Positions 8,755-17,386 of a DNA stretch of 64,000 nt are shown piece after piece (position 1 is the stretch's first letter; the number at the start of each line of letters is the position of its first letter). A program made the position numbers and the translations under genes. Source of the stretch: Bacillota bacterium (GTDB lineage: Bacteria; Bacillota; Clostridia; Lachnospirales; Lachnospiraceae); assembly GCA_023409535.1 (NCBI GenBank), contig JAEYGZ010000040.1:62001-126000 (forward strand). Reading direction: 5' to 3'. The notes beneath the pieces were generated by a model that worked only from the letters and a program-made list of their open reading frames with translations, ran no database searches and was not told the DNA's origin.

Positions 8755-9663
8755 ATGCCTATTTCCTCCAGTATAAGTTATACTGATGTTACAAAAAGAG
8801 AAACCAAAGCACATGGCTCTGTATTCTTTCCGGCAGCTTGCTATTTAGTTGATTTTCCGGAGGTGTCCGTATCCTGGCATTGGCATAGTGAGTTGGAACT
8901 AATTGTGGTGGAAAAGGGCCGGAGCAAGCTGTATGTTGGGGCAAGACAGTTCCTGCTGAAAGAGGGGGACGGTGCGTTTGTGAACGCCGATATACTGCAC
9001 ACCGCCAGGGCTGCCGATGAAAAACAGGGCGCCCAGCTTCATACCATTGTTTTTCATCCGCGTCTGGTTGGCGGAATAGAGGATAGTATTTATTGGGAGA
9101 AGTATCTGCATCCGTTGATCAATAATATTGAGTATTCAGTTCAATTACTTTCCGGAAGTATTGACTGGCAGAAGGACATTCTTGAAAGGATACGACGAGC
9201 CTGGATTGAGATTGCAACAGACAAACATGGATATGAGTTCAGAGTGAGAAACGATCTTTCCGAGATTCTGCTGCAATTAAGTGATCATCAGCAGCAGGGA
9301 ATCATTACAATACCGCAGAAGGTGCATCGAAATGAGCAGCGCATGAAGCAAATGCTTAAATATATTCAGGATCACTATTTTGAGGCGATTCTTCTTGAAG
9401 ATATCGCAGAAGCAGCAGCGGTCGGCAAAAGTGAGTGTCTGAGATGTTTTCGAGATATTCTTGGTATAACACCGCTCCGGTATGTTAATCAGTATCGTCT
9501 GCTGGTAGCGGCGCAAAATCTGGCAGAGACGGATCGGCAGATCTCGGAAATCGGAGATGGATGCGGCTTTACGGAGATGGGATATTTTGCTGCACAGTTC
9601 AAAAAGAAATATGGTATGACTCCGACGGAATATCGAAACAGGAAAAAAGAGAAAAATGAATAA
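8755..9663 (+). CDS. AraC-family transcriptional regulator with cupin sensor domain
   Basis: A 302-residue regulator. An N-terminal cupin (about 25-110; SWHWHSELELIVVEKG and FVNADILHTA) probably binds a small ligand. The C-terminal AraC DNA-binding domain (about 200-300) has both helix-turn-helix units: LEDIAEAAAVGKSECLRCF and ISEIGDGCGFTEMGYFAAQF followed by KKYGMTPTEYR. GGAGATTTCCT precedes the ATG. It is divergently arranged with the YczE-like membrane protein and likely controls it. Confidence 0.85.
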   Translation: MPISSSISYTDVTKRETKAHGSVFFPAACYLVDFPEVSVSWHWHSELELIVVEKGRSKLYVGARQFLLKEGDGAFVNADILHTARAADEKQGAQLHTIVFHPRLVGGIEDSIYWEKYLHPLINNIEYSVQLLSGSIDWQKDILERIRRAWIEIATDKHGYEFRVRNDLSEILLQLSDHQQQGIITIPQKVHRNEQRMKQMLKYIQDHYFEAILLEDIAEAAAVGKSECLRCFRDILGITPLRYVNQYRLLVAAQNLAETDRQISEIGDGCGFTEMGYFAAQFKKKYGMTPTEYRNRKKEKNE

Positions 9664-9792
9664 GTTCCCGCTAACTCCGGTTTATGTCCATGGATATGAG
9701 ATATTCAATGGCTCTGCCAGGACTTTACAAAGGTATTGATAGACAGAAGTATTAAAAATGGGTATAATTAGACTAAGATAGGAGGGCAAATT

Positions 9793-10095
9793 ATGAGTGA
9801 AAAACGATACTCAATTGAGGAATTGAAAGAAATTATTACACCTATTGCAGAAAAATATCATATCTCTAAAGTTTATCTTTTCGGCTCATTTGCCCGTGGA
9901 GATTATAATGAGCTAAGCGATATAGATCTTCGGATTGAAAAAGGAGAACTTAAGGGGCTGTTTGCTTTGTGTGGATTTTATACAGAAGTGGAAGAAGCAT
10001 TGCAAAGGAAAGTAGATATATTGACAACTGGAAGTTTAGCGGGTGCCTTTTTGAAGGAGATAGGAAAAGATGAGGTGATGCTATATGCGGGGTGA
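9793..10095 (+). CDS. mntA: MntA-type nucleotidyltransferase antitoxin
   Basis: A 100-residue minimal nucleotidyltransferase with the full catalytic signature GSx10DxD: Gly31-Ser32, Asp43 and Asp45 in GSFARGDYNELSDIDL. MntA-type antitoxins silence the partner HEPN toxin by adding AMP to a Tyr in its RX4HXY motif. The gene overlaps the HepT reading frame by eleven bases, the usual type VII toxin-antitoxin order. GGAGG precedes the ATG. It looks intact although the toxin is interrupted. Confidence 0.85.
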   Translation: MSEKRYSIEELKEIITPIAEKYHISKVYLFGSFARGDYNELSDIDLRIEKGELKGLFALCGFYTEVEEALQRKVDILTTGSLAGAFLKEIGKDEVMLYAG

Positions 10096-10492
10096 TAGAA
10101 ATGTGGATCTCCTGATGCATATTGTAGATTATTGTAATGAAATTAAAAACACAATAAAACGGTTTGGAAATGACTATGGAACTTTTTCTAATGATAATGT
10201 ATACCAGAATGCAGTAGCCTTATGTGTATTGCAGATTGGTGAATTAACTACACATTTTACAGAAGATTTTAAAAACACTTATGATAAAATGCCGTGGAAT
10301 CAAATTAAAGCGTTGAGAAATGTGGTGGCTCATAACTATGGGAAAATTGATTAGGAAATTTTATGGGAGACGATATCGAACGATATACCACATTTACAAG
10401 AATATTGTGACGAAATTGTAAAGCAGTTTGAAGCTATGTTGCAAGAAAGTGTGAATGAGGATGAAGAACAAAATAGTTTAAGAATGAAGTAA
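10085..10492 (+). pseudogene. hepT: HepT-type HEPN toxin interrupted by an in-frame amber codon
   Basis: The frame encodes a HEPN ribonuclease toxin of 135 residues, normal for HepT, except that codon 90 is TAG (10352-10354). Before it lies the complete active-site motif RNVVAHNY (Arg78, His83, Tyr85; RX4HXY). After it the same frame continues EILWETISNDIPHLQEYCDE to a TAA at 10490-10492, with family-like sequence. A single-base change such as TTG to TAG explains it. The 89-residue product keeps the catalytic residues but loses the last helix, so it is probably inactive or unstable. Amber read-through cannot be excluded. Confidence 0.75.
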
Positions 10493-10532
10493 CAATGATA
10501 TGATGAAATCCTTAAACATCCTGCCGCCAAAG

Positions 10533-10576
10533 CCCCTCTAGGCTCAGGCGGCATCCTATTTATCCCCCTCTAGGCT
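10533..10576 (+). repeat. Direct repeat CCCCTCTAGGCT
   Basis: The 12-mer occurs at 10533-10544 and 10565-10576, in the gap between the hepT remnant and the next VOC gene. The first copy lies inside a short CCGCC/GGCGG hairpin. Meaning unknown. Confidence 0.4.
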
Positions 10577-10616
10577 CCCTGATGAAACCAAATCATAAAA
10601 CAAAGGAGAGAAAACC

Positions 10617-11042
10617 ATGATTATACCTTATCTTACCTTTAATGGGAACTGCAATGACGCGCTGAACTTCTACTGCACCGTCTTTCATTGCGACGAGCCA
10701 AAAGTCCTGCCCTATGGTGACTATATGCCGGAGGGGTCAAAGACGCCGCCTGAATTGCTGCGTACTTGGGTTATGCACGCCGAGATGGTCATCTGCGGTA
10801 CGAACGTCTGGTTTGCCGATGATGCTGCGCCGCCTAAGAACGGCGACAACATCAAATTAACTGCCACGGTGCCTACGGGCAAGGAAGCGACGGCTGTCTT
10901 CGACGCGCTTTGTGCGGGTGGCGAGGTGACGCTTCCGCCGACCGAGACCTTTTACAGCGTATTCCACGCTGCAGTAACAGACAAGTTTGGTGTGAACTGG
11001 AATGTCGTCGCTGAAGAAGCACCGAAGCAAGCGGAGGTTTGA
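10617..11042 (+). CDS. PhnB/YjdN-type VOC protein
   Basis: A 141-residue VOC-fold protein. The start IIPYLTFNGNCNDALNFYCTVF with the conserved YLxFNGNCxEA motif and the end FGVNWNVV are typical of the PhnB/YjdN group. Function in this group is mostly unknown; it is often found as a stand-alone protein or next to acetyltransferases. AAAGGAGAG precedes the ATG. Its base composition is visibly richer in GC than its neighbours, which may point to acquisition. The PHP gene follows four bases downstream. Confidence 0.8.
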   Translation: MIIPYLTFNGNCNDALNFYCTVFHCDEPKVLPYGDYMPEGSKTPPELLRTWVMHAEMVICGTNVWFADDAAPPKNGDNIKLTATVPTGKEATAVFDALCAGGEVTLPPTETFYSVFHAAVTDKFGVNWNVVAEEAPKQAEV

Positions 11043-11046
11043 TGAT

Positions 11047-11943
11047 ATGAAAAGTACGATTGATTTGCATATGCACTCTTACTACAGTGATGATGGTGAA
11101 TTCAGTCCGGAGGAACTGGTTGAAAAGTGCAAATGTCATGATATAAAGATTATGGCAATTGCCGACCATAACTGTGTAAGGGCAAATGAAGCGGCGCAAA
11201 GAAAAGCGCTTACAGCAGGAATTATCTATATACCTGCTACTGAGATTGACTGTACTTTTCATGGGATCAATCTCCATGTATTAGGTTATGGAATTGACTA
11301 TAACAGCCGTGATTTTGAAATAATTGAGGCCAATATTTCAGAGCAAAGTTCTGAGGCTTCGCAGAAAATGCTGCTTGCCACGCAAAGGCTTGGTTTTGAC
11401 ATCCGCGAAAGCGATATGGTTCCTTTGGCGGAAACTATGTATTGGGAGGATCGCTGGACCGGAGAAATGTTTGCGGAAGTCCTCCTGAATAAACCTGAAT
11501 ATAACAATCATCATTTGCTTCAACCTTACCGTCAGGGCGGTTCCAGAAGTGATAACCCATATGTGAATTTTTACTGGGATTTTTATTCACAAGGGAAACC
11601 TTGTTATGTGGAAATTGTTTATCCGCCGTTAGAGCATGTTGTTGAAATCATTCATAGGAGTGGAGGGAAAGCTATTCTCGCACATCCGGGTGTTAATTTA
11701 GGGGATAATAGTCAATTGCTCAAAGACATTGTATCAAAAGGAATTGACGGGATAGAAGCATTCAGCAGCTATCATTCTCCAGCGCAATCCGTTAATTTCT
11801 ATAATCAAGCAAAAAATTATCATATACTTGTTACTTGCGGCAGTGACTATCATGGAAAAACTAAGCCAGAAGTTTTCCTTGGACAACATGGCTGCTTAAG
11901 CTCAGATGAGGAAATGAAACTATTCTTATCTGATTTATTTTAA
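11047..11943 (+). CDS. PHP-domain metal-dependent phosphoesterase
   Basis: A 298-residue PHP protein (TrpH/YciV type, Mn/Zn-dependent phosphoesterase acting on nucleotides or 3',5'-bisphosphates in characterised relatives). Metal-binding motifs are visible: DLHMHSYYSDD (HxH), IADHN, ILAHPG near residue 215 and GSDYHG near 270. The ATG at 11047 is chosen because the protein then begins at the first strand (MKSTIDLHMH) and GGAGG lies just upstream; an earlier ATG at 11002 would add unrelated residues inside the VOC gene. Probably co-transcribed with that gene. Confidence 0.8.
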   Translation: MKSTIDLHMHSYYSDDGEFSPEELVEKCKCHDIKIMAIADHNCVRANEAAQRKALTAGIIYIPATEIDCTFHGINLHVLGYGIDYNSRDFEIIEANISEQSSEASQKMLLATQRLGFDIRESDMVPLAETMYWEDRWTGEMFAEVLLNKPEYNNHHLLQPYRQGGSRSDNPYVNFYWDFYSQGKPCYVEIVYPPLEHVVEIIHRSGGKAILAHPGVNLGDNSQLLKDIVSKGIDGIEAFSSYHSPAQSVNFYNQAKNYHILVTCGSDYHGKTKPEVFLGQHGCLSSDEEMKLFLSDLF

Positions 11944-12228
11944 AATAAAAATTAGACTGACACTATCTGTTGTACATTCACTTTAGAAGGGGATATGCAT
12001 ATGTTGGTTATTTTTCCGGATATGAATGGCTGAAGATTTTGGTATTTTTAAATAACGCAAGGCAACCCCTACGTCAAAGAATGCTGGGGCAGTCGGAGCC
12101 GGCAAAGCAGGAAGCGTTCACGGCTTGGCGGATGAGATGCCATGGATAGGATCCCTCGGGCGTTGTAGGATGTGAAGGTACAAATGATGATACCAGTTAT
12201 TAAATTTAGTAAGGAGAAGGCTGACATA
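11944..12228. other. Intergenic stretch with a GC-rich possible coding relic
   Basis: A 285-base gap. Bases about 12055-12175 are GC-richer than the surroundings. One frame there reads ATPTSKNAGAVGAGKAG and GLADEMPWIGSLGR before a stop, which looks like protein but which I cannot assign. No start, promoter or RNA structure is convincing. Confidence 0.3.
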
Positions 12229-12951
12229 TTGATCAATACATTAATCGTAGATGATGAGGCGGAAATTGTCGAGGTTCTCACCATTTATTTGAAAAATAAC
12301 GGTTTTAATGTTATGGGTGCCTATGATGCCGAAACTGCATTGAATATCCTGCAGGAGGAAAAAGTCGACATTGTTGTGCTTGATATTATGCTTCCTGGAA
12401 TAGATGGGTTTCAGCTTATCAAAAAAATCCGCAAAAATTATGATATCCCGGTAATGTTCTTATCGGCGAAGAGTGAGGATATGGATAGGATATACGGGCT
12501 CGGACTGGGAGCCGATGACTATATGGTAAAACCCTTTAATCCGTTGGAAGTCATTGCAAGGATTCAGGCCTTATTGAGACGTTACAGGCCGAACAATCGT
12601 GAACAGCCGGAGCATAACAGCAGGAAGTATATCGAATTCGGGAATTTTCGCATAGATTTGAACAGCTGTAAGCTTTATAAGGATAATCAGCAAATAGAAC
12701 TGACTTCAATGGAATATAAATTGTTGATTTTTATGGCGTCGAATTCCAACCGGGTTTTTACGAAGCAGCAGCTTTATGAAGCTGTTTGGGGGGAAGAATT
12801 CAACAGTGATGAAAATATTATTATGGTTTATATCAGTAAGCTCAGGGAAAAGATTGAGGAGATTCCGCGTAATCCTCAATATTTTAAGACGATAAGGGGA
12901 CTTGGATATAGATTTGAAAAGAAATGTGATGAAGGACAAAAAATCAATTAG
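12229..12951 (+). CDS. OmpR/PhoB-family response regulator
   Basis: A receiver domain (INTLIVDDEAE, phosphorylated Asp52 in VLDIMLPG, conserved Lys in MVKPFNP) followed by a winged-helix DNA-binding domain (LTSMEYKLLIF, YISKLREKIEE, IRGLGYRFE), about 240 residues. The start is placed at the TTG at 12229, behind AAGGAGAAGG, since the receiver begins there; the ATG at 12172 would add a tail of 19 unusual residues. It overlaps the sensor kinase and probably controls it and the downstream hydrolase. Close in architecture to VanR-like regulators. Confidence 0.85.
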   Translation: MINTLIVDDEAEIVEVLTIYLKNNGFNVMGAYDAETALNILQEEKVDIVVLDIMLPGIDGFQLIKKIRKNYDIPVMFLSAKSEDMDRIYGLGLGADDYMVKPFNPLEVIARIQALLRRYRPNNREQPEHNSRKYIEFGNFRIDLNSCKLYKDNQQIELTSMEYKLLIFMASNSNRVFTKQQLYEAVWGEEFNSDENIIMVYISKLREKIEEIPRNPQYFKTIRGLGYRFEKKCDEGQKIN

Positions 12952-14356
12952 CCGTTTTCTGCTTATCAATTCAATGGTGGTAATCGTACTTGCCGTGTTT
13001 ATATATTATACGACCACGCTGGCAGGCAGGTTGGTTATAGACAATTTTGTATTAATGAATTTGAATTGGAAGGACTTTGGAGCCGAAAATACTTATACAT
13101 ATCCTTTTGATCACATAAATACCGGAAGTATTGAGGCGCTGGGCGGCTGGATAGAAATACTTGACGAAAATAAAAAGGTTATTTTTGTAAAAGGCAAAAA
13201 ACAGGATAATATTTATCAGTATTATGAAAATCAGTTATTTGATTATTCTGTAATGCTTCATAATGATGCCGAAAAATATCCCTGCATATATAACATATAT
13301 CCTGTTGAGGGTCCAGGGGGGAAACCCTATCTCTATATCATCAAATTTCCGAAAACATTATATCATACATCGATAATAGCTAACATAACATCGGTCATTT
13401 CTCATCCCAACGGTTTACATATTATAGTCTATGCAGCAGTCGCAGCGCTCTATTTGCTGATCTTCCTTGTTGCAATGCGCTTTTACAGCAAATTTATGGC
13501 AAGGCATATTAAAACACCGCTGGAATATCTCATGCAGGGTATTACAGAGATGGAAAAACAGAATTATAAATTCAGGATGCACTTTTATGCGGAAAAAGAA
13601 TTTGCCAGCATAAGGGACGCCTTTAATAAAATGGCAGAAAAACTCGAAAAAATCAGGGATGAGAAACGGGCGCTTGAAGAAAGTAAGCACCATATGCTTG
13701 CGGAGATATCTCATGATTTGAAAACACCGGTTACATCTATTCTAGGTTTCTCCAGACTGCTGATGGATGGCAGTGTTTCCGGCAGTGCAGAGAATGAACG
13801 GTATGCCGGATATATTTATAAAAAATCAAGCTATTTAGCCGAGCTTATTGATGAGTTATTCCAAATCTCCAAGCTGGATGATGATAGCTTTAAATTTACT
13901 TTCCTTAAAGCGGATATTGCAGAGTGGCTAAGAAGGGTTGTGAGTGAGAGCTATCCTGAATTCGAGAAAAAAGGCATACTGCTTGATATAGACATAAGTG
14001 AGGCTCAAATAATCCTTGAATTTGACGGAACAGAGCTAAAAAGGGCCATAAACAACCTGCTGTATAACGAAATAAGATACAATCCTGAAAAAACTACCGT
14101 ACAAATTAAATGCTATAGAGAGGTAAATAAGACCGTGATAAGGATTTCGGATAACGGTGCCGGTATACCCGAAGAAATAAGGGACAGCATTTTTCAGCCG
14201 TTCGTATCCGGCGGCAAAACAAAGGATAGTAGAGTCGGTACAGGTCTCGGGCTGGCGATAACCAAAAGGATAATCGAGAGACATAACGGCAGCATTTCTC
14301 TGAGATCGGATGAAGATAACAAGACCATTTTTACTATTGAGCTGCCCATAATATAA
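12929..14356 (+). CDS. Sensor histidine kinase (HisKA/HATPase)
   Basis: About 475 residues. A first membrane helix (FLLINSMVVIVLAVFIYY) and a second near residue 160-180 (HIIVYAAVAALYLLIFLVAM) frame an extracytoplasmic sensor domain. A HAMP linker follows, then the HisKA domain with EISHDLKTP (phosphorylated His262), and the N, G1 and G2 boxes (NNLLYNEIRYNP, ISDNGAGIPEE, GTGLGLAITKRI) of the ATPase. The start at 12929 overlaps the regulator by 23 bases, indicating translational coupling; a start at 12902 is possible. The signal is unknown. Confidence 0.85.
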   Translation: MKDKKSISRFLLINSMVVIVLAVFIYYTTTLAGRLVIDNFVLMNLNWKDFGAENTYTYPFDHINTGSIEALGGWIEILDENKKVIFVKGKKQDNIYQYYENQLFDYSVMLHNDAEKYPCIYNIYPVEGPGGKPYLYIIKFPKTLYHTSIIANITSVISHPNGLHIIVYAAVAALYLLIFLVAMRFYSKFMARHIKTPLEYLMQGITEMEKQNYKFRMHFYAEKEFASIRDAFNKMAEKLEKIRDEKRALEESKHHMLAEISHDLKTPVTSILGFSRLLMDGSVSGSAENERYAGYIYKKSSYLAELIDELFQISKLDDDSFKFTFLKADIAEWLRRVVSESYPEFEKKGILLDIDISEAQIILEFDGTELKRAINNLLYNEIRYNPEKTTVQIKCYREVNKTVIRISDNGAGIPEEIRDSIFQPFVSGGKTKDSRVGTGLGLAITKRIIERHNGSISLRSDEDNKTIFTIELPII

Positions 14357-14362
14357 GCTATT

Positions 14363-14478
14363 GGAACTGATTTTGTTCCGATAATATAAGCTATCGGAAG
14401 TTGAATTTTACTTCCGATAAAAGGCGCTGTTCTTGCGCCGTATATCTCGATTATCGGAACTTGATTTTGTTCCGATAA
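14363..14478 (+). repeat. Chain of four hairpins with repeated TTCCGATAATATAAGC-like units
   Basis: Four stem-loops in 116 bases: GGAAC/GTTCC (14363-14367, 14375-14379); ATCGGAAGT/ACTTCCGAT (14393-14401, 14410-14418); GGCGC/GCGCC (14423-14427, 14435-14439); TTATCGGAAC/GTTCCGATAA (14451-14460, 14469-14478). Hairpins 1, 2 and 4 share a GGAA[C/G]TTGATTTT-like arm and loop, so they are related copies. The chain lies between the kinase stop and the hydrolase start. No U-run follows, so simple termination is unlikely. An mRNA stability element or a repeat-protein target are possible. Confidence 0.6.
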
Positions 14479-14580
14479 TATGAAATTTAAGGTTACATTA
14501 AGATTTGATTTATATGCCATAAAGATTACTCCGTTAAAATAGGAAAGGAAATATTCATAACTGTTTAATAGGAGAGAATA

Positions 14581-16017
14581 ATGAGAATTTTTGAAACATT
14601 AACAATTATTGCGGTCATATTTTCGGCAGTAAATCTTATTTTTGTAAAACGGATGAAATTGGGCTTAGCATCATCAGCAGCGTCAGTTTTGTTTTGCATT
14701 GTGAATCTGATTTTCGAAGGATACCGTTCACAAATGGTTCCGGCATACCTTATGGTACTCGTATTACTTTTAATATCCGAACTAAATGCGCTTGTAAGAC
14801 CTTATCATGTGAAGAAAGGAGTAAGGATAGCGGGAATATTCGTGCTTATACTCTCGTTAATAATTTCAATCGCCCTGCCCATCCTGCTTCCTGTAGTAAA
14901 ACTTCCAGGACCTGACGGTTCCTATTCTGTTGGAACGGTGTACATGTCATTCACAGATAAATCCAGAAAAGGGATTTTTACCGACTCCGATCAGTACCGG
15001 GAGATAGCCGTGCAGATTTGGTATCCTGCAGATGATATCAAGGATAAACAGAAAGTCGCTTTTTTCCCTGACAGAAAGCTTGCTGCATATCTGGCGGAAC
15101 GTTTGGGGATACCTAACCTGTTCGATCAGATTACATTGGTAAAAACGCATAGTTACCTGGAGGCCGGCTTATCGCAAAATGAGGCTGACTATCCTGTCGT
15201 GTTGTTTTCAGGCGGATATGGAGGCTTCGCGGCACAAAATACCATCCAGATGGAGGCGTTGGCGAGCCATGGTTATGTAGTGTTTGGCATATCCCATCCT
15301 TATGAGGACTTTGCCGGCATTTTCCCCGGAGGTAAACTGATACGTTTTGATAGCCGGCAAATGAACGCCTTTCAAAATGAGCTTTTACATATCGGCGACA
15401 ATTATAAAGGCGATCTTTTGAGCCCCGATTTTGAAAAATATGCCATACGGAATTCTAAAATTGCTTATAACAGTGTGCATATTTGGAGCGACGATACCAG
15501 CTTCATCGCAGACGAGATAGAAAAACTCAACAGCGGAGAGATCAAAAGCATATTTCAGAATAAACTTGATACCTTCAGGATGGGCATATTCGGCCACTCT
15601 TTCGGTGGTGCGACTGCCGGACAGGTCTGCTTTGAAGACAGCAGATTCAAAGCGTTTATAAACATGGACGGCACACCGTTTGGAGATGTCGTGGACAATA
15701 TAGTAAAACAACCCTTTATGATTATGACCGGAGATGCTGATAAGAATCTGATAAAGGCCGGTTATTCCGATCAGCAGACCAATTATCTAAATGTGACCAT
15801 AAACGGTGCAAAGCATGCAGACTTCATGGACTTTACTGTCCTCCTGCCGTCTTTCAGGTATGTTGGGATGCTGGGAAGTATTGGAGGAAACCGTCAGGAG
15901 AAAATCATAAACGACTATGTTATTGCATTTTTTAATAAATATCTTAAGGGAGTAAGTGAATCGCTTATTGATGAAAAATTATCTCGATATAAAGAAGTGA
16001 CAATTGAAACTAAGTAA
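14581..16017 (+). CDS. Membrane-anchored PAF-acetylhydrolase-like alpha/beta hydrolase
   Basis: 478 residues. Three or four N-terminal membrane helices (about 1-110) are followed by an extracytoplasmic hydrolase domain related to platelet-activating-factor acetylhydrolase/dienelactone hydrolase. It shows VQIWYPADD, FSGGYGGF, the nucleophile elbow GHSFGGA near residue 340, MNMDGTPFG-like strand, an Asp in MTGDAD and a late His in GAKHADFMD. It likely cleaves a short acyl ester or lipid at the membrane. GGAGAG precedes the ATG. It follows the two-component pair in the same direction and may be its target. Confidence 0.8.
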   Translation: MRIFETLTIIAVIFSAVNLIFVKRMKLGLASSAASVLFCIVNLIFEGYRSQMVPAYLMVLVLLLISELNALVRPYHVKKGVRIAGIFVLILSLIISIALPILLPVVKLPGPDGSYSVGTVYMSFTDKSRKGIFTDSDQYREIAVQIWYPADDIKDKQKVAFFPDRKLAAYLAERLGIPNLFDQITLVKTHSYLEAGLSQNEADYPVVLFSGGYGGFAAQNTIQMEALASHGYVVFGISHPYEDFAGIFPGGKLIRFDSRQMNAFQNELLHIGDNYKGDLLSPDFEKYAIRNSKIAYNSVHIWSDDTSFIADEIEKLNSGEIKSIFQNKLDTFRMGIFGHSFGGATAGQVCFEDSRFKAFINMDGTPFGDVVDNIVKQPFMIMTGDADKNLIKAGYSDQQTNYLNVTINGAKHADFMDFTVLLPSFRYVGMLGSIGGNRQEKIINDYVIAFFNKYLKGVSESLIDEKLSRYKEVTIETK

Positions 16018-16223
16018 CAGCGTAAAAACTTGGTTTACCATACAATCAGGTTCTACCAGGTTGAAGAGGCATCTTTATTTGATGTTCAAGGCATGTAGGC
16101 CCAATAAATAAGCTATTTCTGTGGTTTTGATGTTTTCAGGCTGCAAGCCGATTGATTATGCATCCATCACCGACATCGTACGGTGGGAGAATAAACTAAA
16201 AAAGCGAAAGGGAGTGACACTTT
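16018..16223. other. Intergenic stretch, nothing assigned
   Basis: A 206-base gap between the hydrolase and the DUF2200 gene. Short open stretches exist, but none has a ribosome site or a family resemblance that I recognise. Confidence 0.3.
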
Positions 16224-16574
16224 ATGACAAACGAGCGCGTATACAAGATGGCGTTTTCGACTGTCTACCCGCTACTTGTTCAAAAGGCTGAGCGCAAAGG
16301 GCGCACCAAATCTGAGGTTGATACTGTGATTTGTTGGTTGACGGGGTATGACGATTCTGGCTTGCAAGCACAGCTTGTGAAGAATACCGATTACGAAACC
16401 TTTTTTAATGAGGCTCCACAGATAAACCCGAACGCTGCCAAAATTTCAGGTGTGATTTGCGGGTACCGCGTCGAGGAAATCAAAGACCCGCTCATGCAGA
16501 AAATCAGGTGGCTTGACAAGTTGGTGGACGAATTGGCAAAAGGCAGGCCAATGGAGAAGGTTTTGAGGAGTTGA
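16224..16574 (+). CDS. DUF2200 family protein
   Basis: A 116-residue cytoplasmic protein matching DUF2200 in length and sequence: MAFSTVYPLLVQKAERKGRTK, VICWLTGY and a C-terminal MQKIRWLDKLVDELAKG. Function is not known. AAAGGGAG precedes the ATG. A convincing terminator follows, so it is monocistronic. Confidence 0.8.
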   Translation: MTNERVYKMAFSTVYPLLVQKAERKGRTKSEVDTVICWLTGYDDSGLQAQLVKNTDYETFFNEAPQINPNAAKISGVICGYRVEEIKDPLMQKIRWLDKLVDELAKGRPMEKVLRS

Positions 16575-16612
16575 AGGTGAAGGGCTGATAAATTCGCAAA
16601 ATGCACAGCGAC

Positions 16613-16655
16613 AAAAGCTTAAGACTGAAGTTGATGATCAGTCTTGAGCTTTTTT
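16613..16655. terminator. Rho-independent terminator, usable from both sides
   Basis: AAAAGCTTAAGACTGA (16613-16628) pairs with TCAGTCTTGAGCTTTT (16638-16653), a 16-base stem with one mismatch, running into T5. It ends the DUF2200 gene and, on the other strand, the TetR gene. Confidence 0.75.
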
Positions 16656-16671
16656 ATTCTATAGATACCTA

Positions 16672-17268
16672 TCAGCATGTAATCGTTCCTCTATTTTTTG
16701 CATAAGAAGGGTTTCCATTCAAATTATTTCTGACTTTGGGGACCCGCTCAGCAGTCCCTTTTATCGTATCAAATTGCTTCAAAAAGTCCATTATCTCTTT
16801 GAGTGGTTTTTCTTGTCCATCCAATAACCATTTTCGCCAAATCGCGTATACGCCGGCTGACATGAAAGCTGTCCAATAACCGTCGCTATCTGCGGCATAA
16901 AATTTCTTTATTTCTTCTATGAAAATCCGCTGAATAATCGGCTCAAATCCTCGGTCAGCAGATGAGAGTAAATCATCGCCAAATGCGTTAAAAAATTTTA
17001 ACTGGCTCTCAAATTTGGCAGAGACTTGCGAGCTTTGACGGATGATATCAAAGACAGCCGCAATCTTTGGCTGGTAATACTCGTATAAAATCTGCTCAAG
17101 TCCTTCAAAATTACGGTAAAAAGCCATACGGCTTACGCCTGCTCGTTTACAAACCTGAGAAACTGTCAGCATGGATAATTTTTCTTTCGATAACATTTGC
17201 AGCATCGCTGTCGTGATATATTCTTTCGTATCGTTTTTGATGATTTGTGCGTGCCTGGTTGCTGCCAT
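16672..17268 (-). CDS. TetR/AcrR-family regulator
   Basis: 198 residues. The N-terminal helix-turn-helix reads LTVSQVCKRAGVSRMAFYRNF, and the remainder is a helical ligand domain. GGAGG precedes the ATG. It is divergent from the SDR reductase gene, with a perfect 12-base palindrome between them, and so likely represses that gene and itself. Confidence 0.85.
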   Translation of the reverse strand: MAATRHAQIIKNDTKEYITTAMLQMLSKEKLSMLTVSQVCKRAGVSRMAFYRNFEGLEQILYEYYQPKIAAVFDIIRQSSQVSAKFESQLKFFNAFGDDLLSSADRGFEPIIQRIFIEEIKKFYAADSDGYWTAFMSAGVYAIWRKWLLDGQEKPLKEIMDFLKQFDTIKGTAERVPKVRNNLNGNPSYAKNRGTITC

Positions 17269-17326
17269 TACAATACCTCCTTCACTGTCACAGATGATCG
17301 GCTCTGAGTTGATTTCGACCTGATGA

Positions 17327-17338
17327 TAGTATATACTA
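17327..17338. promoter_or_regulatory. Perfect palindrome TAGTATATACTA, candidate TetR operator
   Basis: It lies in the 118-base divergent region, 48 bases before the reductase start and 58 before the TetR start. It contains TATACT, a possible -10, so binding would block transcription. Confidence 0.45.
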
Positions 17339-17386
17339 ATGGCGCATAGGTTACAAGTGAAACATTAGTTAAAGGAGGAAATTAAG

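Noticed and set aside
10351..10554. Minus-strand frame opposite the hepT 3' end
   Set aside because: Low-complexity Cys/Ser sequence, antisense to the hepT relic, no ribosome site.
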